A stretch of 23,189 nucleotides of DNA from a virus: positions 1 through 23,189 of the IMG/VR virus record IMGVR_UViG_3300048029_000059, one strand, 5' to 3'. Both the position numbers and the translations under genes were made by a program. Positions 21,001 to 23,189 of the stretch are shown here, piece by piece (position 1 is the first letter of the stretch; each line of letters begins with the position of its first letter). The notes below the pieces were generated by a model that did no database searches, had not been told where the DNA came from, and saw nothing but the letters and a program-made list of their open reading frames with translations.

Positions 21001-22536
21001 TTATCCTTCTTCTACAGCAGCCTTTGCTAAATTAGGTGCAGCACTTTGTGCCATACCTGCTACTGCTTGTTGTTCTAACATTGCTTGTTGTTGTTGTTGC
21101 ATCATCATCTGTTCTTGCATCTTCTGCTCTTCAGATTTAATTAAGCCAGAAGTATCAATTCCTAATGATGCTGCTAGTCTGTCTATATAATCATTTACAT
21201 TCATCTCACTAGCAATAATCTCTTGACCTAATGGCTGTAGATATTGCAAGAATGTAGCTAATTTGTTTAAGTCTTGTCCACGTCCTAGTGCTTCAATACC
21301 TGTAACTACTGTAGGCTTGATGCTATCCTTAGGCATACGTGGCATTTTACCTTGCTTCGTTAATGAATCAAGTAGTAAGTTTATTAAGGGTAACTGAAAC
21401 TCTTGTGATAGTATAGAGTATACACCACCTAAAGAAGTCTCTAGTTCTTGTGCCATGAAACGTATCTCTTCTGCTGTAACACGTTCTGCCTGTCTTTGTA
21501 CACTAGTGTTTAACAAGAAGGCTGCACTTAATCTATCGTTAATCATCCTCATAGTTTCTAATGCTACACGAAAGTCACTAGCTTTTTGTACTTGTAATGT
21601 TGAAACGTCATTAACATCACCTGCTATGAAAGCACCATTAGGAGCTTTAGCTAGACTACTAGACTTTGTTGTACCATTGGGACGTACAAGAAATAATACC
21701 TTAGAAGAAGCAGCTGAACCTTGTACGATAGACTGAGTTAAAGCTTCTAAACTACGTAGGTCACCTAAGTATTCTTCTATAAAACCTCTACCATAATCCT
21801 CACCATCAATACGTATGAACCGTAATGGTATATAAGGGTTTTGGTCTTTCTTAAACATGCCTCGTGAGTTAGGTACTTCTATACCTGCTACCTCTTGGTA
21901 TACTTCCCACCCTTTATCAACTAGACATACCTTAGTATACAAGTCATAGTTCTTTACAGGTGAGTCTGACTCAGGTAATAATACCTTTACTGACTCAGGT
22001 AAGTTTAAGACATTAAGACTTTCCTTAGTAATAACCTCAAGTAGGTTACCCATTGTATCACGTTTAGTAACATAACGGTCAGGTCTGTACACCTTCATAC
22101 CACCTTCTTTAGGCATGTACACTAGTGAGTTACCTGTTACTATAAGGAGTTTAAGGGCTTCAAAAGCTGGTACTCTAATAGCTTTAGACTCTATCTCTGC
22201 CATAGCTGCACGTTCAATACGTGCTAGTCCTTCTTCAACTTGACCTCTGTTATCACCAGCTATAGCTTGTAAATCAAAGTCATCAATAGTTAAACGAAAG
22301 AAAGGACTGTTAGGTGGTAGTAGTGCAAGTAGTAATTTAGATGCTAAGTTATTTACACCTCTTGCTCCAATACCTTGATAAGGTGTAGGATATATAGACG
22401 AACTACTATGTCCTTCCTCTGGTAAAAGAGTAGGTATAGTTAGTTTAGCAGCTTCACGTCCTCTCTCAAGGAACGTATCTCGTTCACTTTCAAGTTGACC
22501 ATAACGTTTAGCCACACTTCCTGTTTCCATTTCCAT
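21001..22536 (-). CDS. Portal / head-tail connector protein (gp8-like)
   Basis: Dodecameric portal through which DNA enters and leaves the head. The 511 residues match T7 gp8 (536). Characteristic segments are RYGQLESERDTFLERGREAA near the start, RGVNNLASKLLLALLPPNSP and FFRLTID (residues about 59-85), IVTGNSLVYMPKEGG near 150, RFIRIDGEDYGRGFIEEYLGD near 240, IVQGSAASSKVLFLV, and ERVTAEEIRFMAQELE near 355. The C-terminal 45 residues are rich in Gln and Met (QEQMMMQQQQQAMLEQQA), a low-complexity tail. A second ATG lies two codons downstream. The start ATG has GGAA upstream, provided by the Lys-Glu codons at the end of the previous gene. Confidence 0.95.
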   Translation of the reverse strand: MEMETGSVAKRYGQLESERDTFLERGREAAKLTIPTLLPEEGHSSSSIYPTPYQGIGARGVNNLASKLLLALLPPNSPFFRLTIDDFDLQAIAGDNRGQVEEGLARIERAAMAEIESKAIRVPAFEALKLLIVTGNSLVYMPKEGGMKVYRPDRYVTKRDTMGNLLEVITKESLNVLNLPESVKVLLPESDSPVKNYDLYTKVCLVDKGWEVYQEVAGIEVPNSRGMFKKDQNPYIPLRFIRIDGEDYGRGFIEEYLGDLRSLEALTQSIVQGSAASSKVLFLVRPNGTTKSSSLAKAPNGAFIAGDVNDVSTLQVQKASDFRVALETMRMINDRLSAAFLLNTSVQRQAERVTAEEIRFMAQELETSLGGVYSILSQEFQLPLINLLLDSLTKQGKMPRMPKDSIKPTVVTGIEALGRGQDLNKLATFLQYLQPLGQEIIASEMNVNDYIDRLAASLGIDTSGLIKSEEQKMQEQMMMQQQQQAMLEQQAVAGMAQSAAPNLAKAAVEEG

Positions 22537-22539
22537 ATC

Positions 22540-22740
22540 TTATTCCTTAGGTATACCCCCTTCTATAAAGGGCATTAGTTGAACTTTTTTCTTTTTATAT
22601 TTACTGTCTGAGACAGCTTCAGTTTCTTCAGGCTCTTCGTCATTGAAAGGCATAGTGGTATTCTGGTCTATATCTTTAGAATCTCTACCCATAAGCTTCT
22701 TCATTTCACCTGTATTATAAGTTGCTATTAAACCACCCAT
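22540..22740 (-). CDS. Hypothetical 66-residue protein at the gp7.7 position
   Basis: No family recognised. The N-terminal MGGLIATYNTGEMKKLMG is followed by an acidic centre (NDEEPEETEAVSD), then the basic YKKKK and the tail LMPFIEGGIPKE. The order basic patch, then glycine-containing IPK tail mirrors the end of the upstream gp7.3-like gene, so it may be a shortened relative. It is directly before the portal gene, which in T7 is the place of gene 7.7. The start has AAAGGA, part of the end of the upstream gene, 7 bases before the ATG. It may be a small virion or assembly protein. Confidence 0.72.
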   Translation of the reverse strand: MGGLIATYNTGEMKKLMGRDSKDIDQNTTMPFNDEEPEETEAVSDSKYKKKKVQLMPFIEGGIPKE

Positions 22741-22744
22741 ATTA

Positions 22745-23149
22745 TTATCCTTTTGGTATGTTTAGTCCAGAGCCTTTACCAGCTATTTCTTTTGTAGGTT
22801 GTATTTTAAGGTCTGTTCTTAATTGTTTCTTACCTTTACGTACTCGTCTTAGCTTCTTAGCTTCACCTGTTGTTACAGTTTCTACTTCTTCTCCTTGTTC
22901 TCTAGGAGCAGCTGTTTTAGCTTCAGGTTTTGGAGCAGGAGCAGGAGCAGGTTTGGGTTTAGGTTTACTTACTATTTTCTTAATAGGTTCAGTAACTTTC
23001 TTAACCACTTTCTTAACTGGTTTTTCTATAGGCTCTACTACTTTTTTCTCTATATCTTTAGGTAAGTCTTTTACTTCTTTAGTAACTTTCTTAACAACCT
23101 TCTTAACTTTTTTAGCTATTTTTTTAATTGGTTTTGCTGGTGCTCCCAT
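22745..23149 (-). CDS. gp7.3-like basic virion protein
   Basis: Probable relative of T7 gp7.3, a small protein needed for tail assembly and fibre attachment and ejected with the DNA. The 134 residues (99 in T7) begin with a lysine-valine repeat (KKIAKKVKKVVKKVTKEVK) closely like the start of gp7.3. Next come a second KK repeat and a proline-rich linker (KPKPKPAPAPAPKPEAK, about 65-81). An acidic patch follows, then the basic RRVRKGKKQLRTDLKI, and the end GSGLNIPKG, comparable to the glycine-rich, INI-type end of gp7.3. It stands two genes upstream of the portal as in T7. A TonB- or histone-like role is an alternative reading of the composition alone, but architecture and location fit gp7.3 better. 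Ribosome binding site AAAGGGG lies upstream. Confidence 0.65.
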   Translation of the reverse strand: MGAPAKPIKKIAKKVKKVVKKVTKEVKDLPKDIEKKVVEPIEKPVKKVVKKVTEPIKKIVSKPKPKPAPAPAPKPEAKTAAPREQGEEVETVTTGEAKKLRRVRKGKKQLRTDLKIQPTKEIAGKGSGLNIPKG

Positions 23150-23153
23150 AACA

Positions 23154-23189
23154 TTACCCCTTTGGTATTTGTAAACCAGACCCCTGACT
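23154..23189 (-). CDS. 3' end of an upstream gene with an IPKG tail
   Basis: The last 11 codons of a gene entering from the right edge read SQGSGLQIPKG and end in TAA. This reading frame is chosen because its end is almost identical to the GSGLNIPKG end of the next gene. It may be a gp6.7- or gp7.3-like virion protein. The final codons AAG GGG serve as ribosome binding site for the following gene. Confidence 0.6.
   Translation of the reverse strand, partial: SQGSGLQIPKG

Noticed and set aside
22722-23174. Plus-strand ORF of 150 codons at the right end
   Set aside because: It is the complement of the lysine- and proline-rich gp7.3-like gene. Its apparent hydrophobic repeats come from reading AAG/AAA lysine codons backwards as CTT/TTT.
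1-23189. tRNA genes, CRISPR array, integrase or attachment site
   Set aside because: I looked for tRNA-like cloverleaf sequence, regularly spaced repeats and recombinase motifs and found none; the spaces between genes are too short to hold them.

Overview
The window is the structural and packaging half of a T7-like podovirus genome (Autographivirus-type, lytic). Every convincing gene lies on the minus strand, so the genes run from the right end of the window to the left. The DNA is AT-rich, and the tail-fibre and small accessory genes look like those of marine podophages (cyanophages and pelagiphages). An AT-rich marine bacterial host, perhaps an alphaproteobacterium given the holin type, is an inference only. 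There is no integrase, tRNA, rRNA, CRISPR array or insertion sequence. RNA polymerase, replication genes and endolysin are not in the window and presumably lie off its right edge.

Layout in transcription order (right to left). (1) 23189-22540: the 3' end of one gene, a basic gp7.3-like virion protein and a 66-residue protein at the gp7.7 position. (2) 22536-18919: portal (gp8), scaffold (gp9) and major capsid protein (gp10). A 210-base control region with two hairpins and a leader ORF precedes the capsid gene. A rho-independent terminator follows it, at the same place as T-phi of T7. (3) 18862-15514: two small basic proteins, then tail tubular proteins A and B (gp11, gp12). (4) 15514-8212: internal virion proteins A-D (gp13-gp16). 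Here the peptidoglycan-cutting domain sits at the C-terminus of the gp15-like protein and not at the N-terminus of the gp16-like one. (5) 8176-3267: the T7-type tail fibre, an 86-residue protein, a second fibre or spike with an S74 self-cleaving chaperone, and a 103-residue protein. (6) 3267-1: a compact lysis and packaging cassette of mostly overlapping small genes, including a three-TM holin, the terminase small subunit and the first half of the terminase large subunit, which runs off the left edge.

Together these genes build the head (portal, scaffold, capsid), tail (gp11, gp12, fibres) and ejected core (gp7.3, gp13-gp16), package the DNA (terminase) and open the membrane (holin). The most interesting points are the relocated lysozyme domain with an altered active site, the hairpin and leader system before the capsid gene, recurring C-terminal IPK tails whose codons also form the next gene's ribosome binding site, and several genes of 32-52 residues that simple ORF calling would miss.
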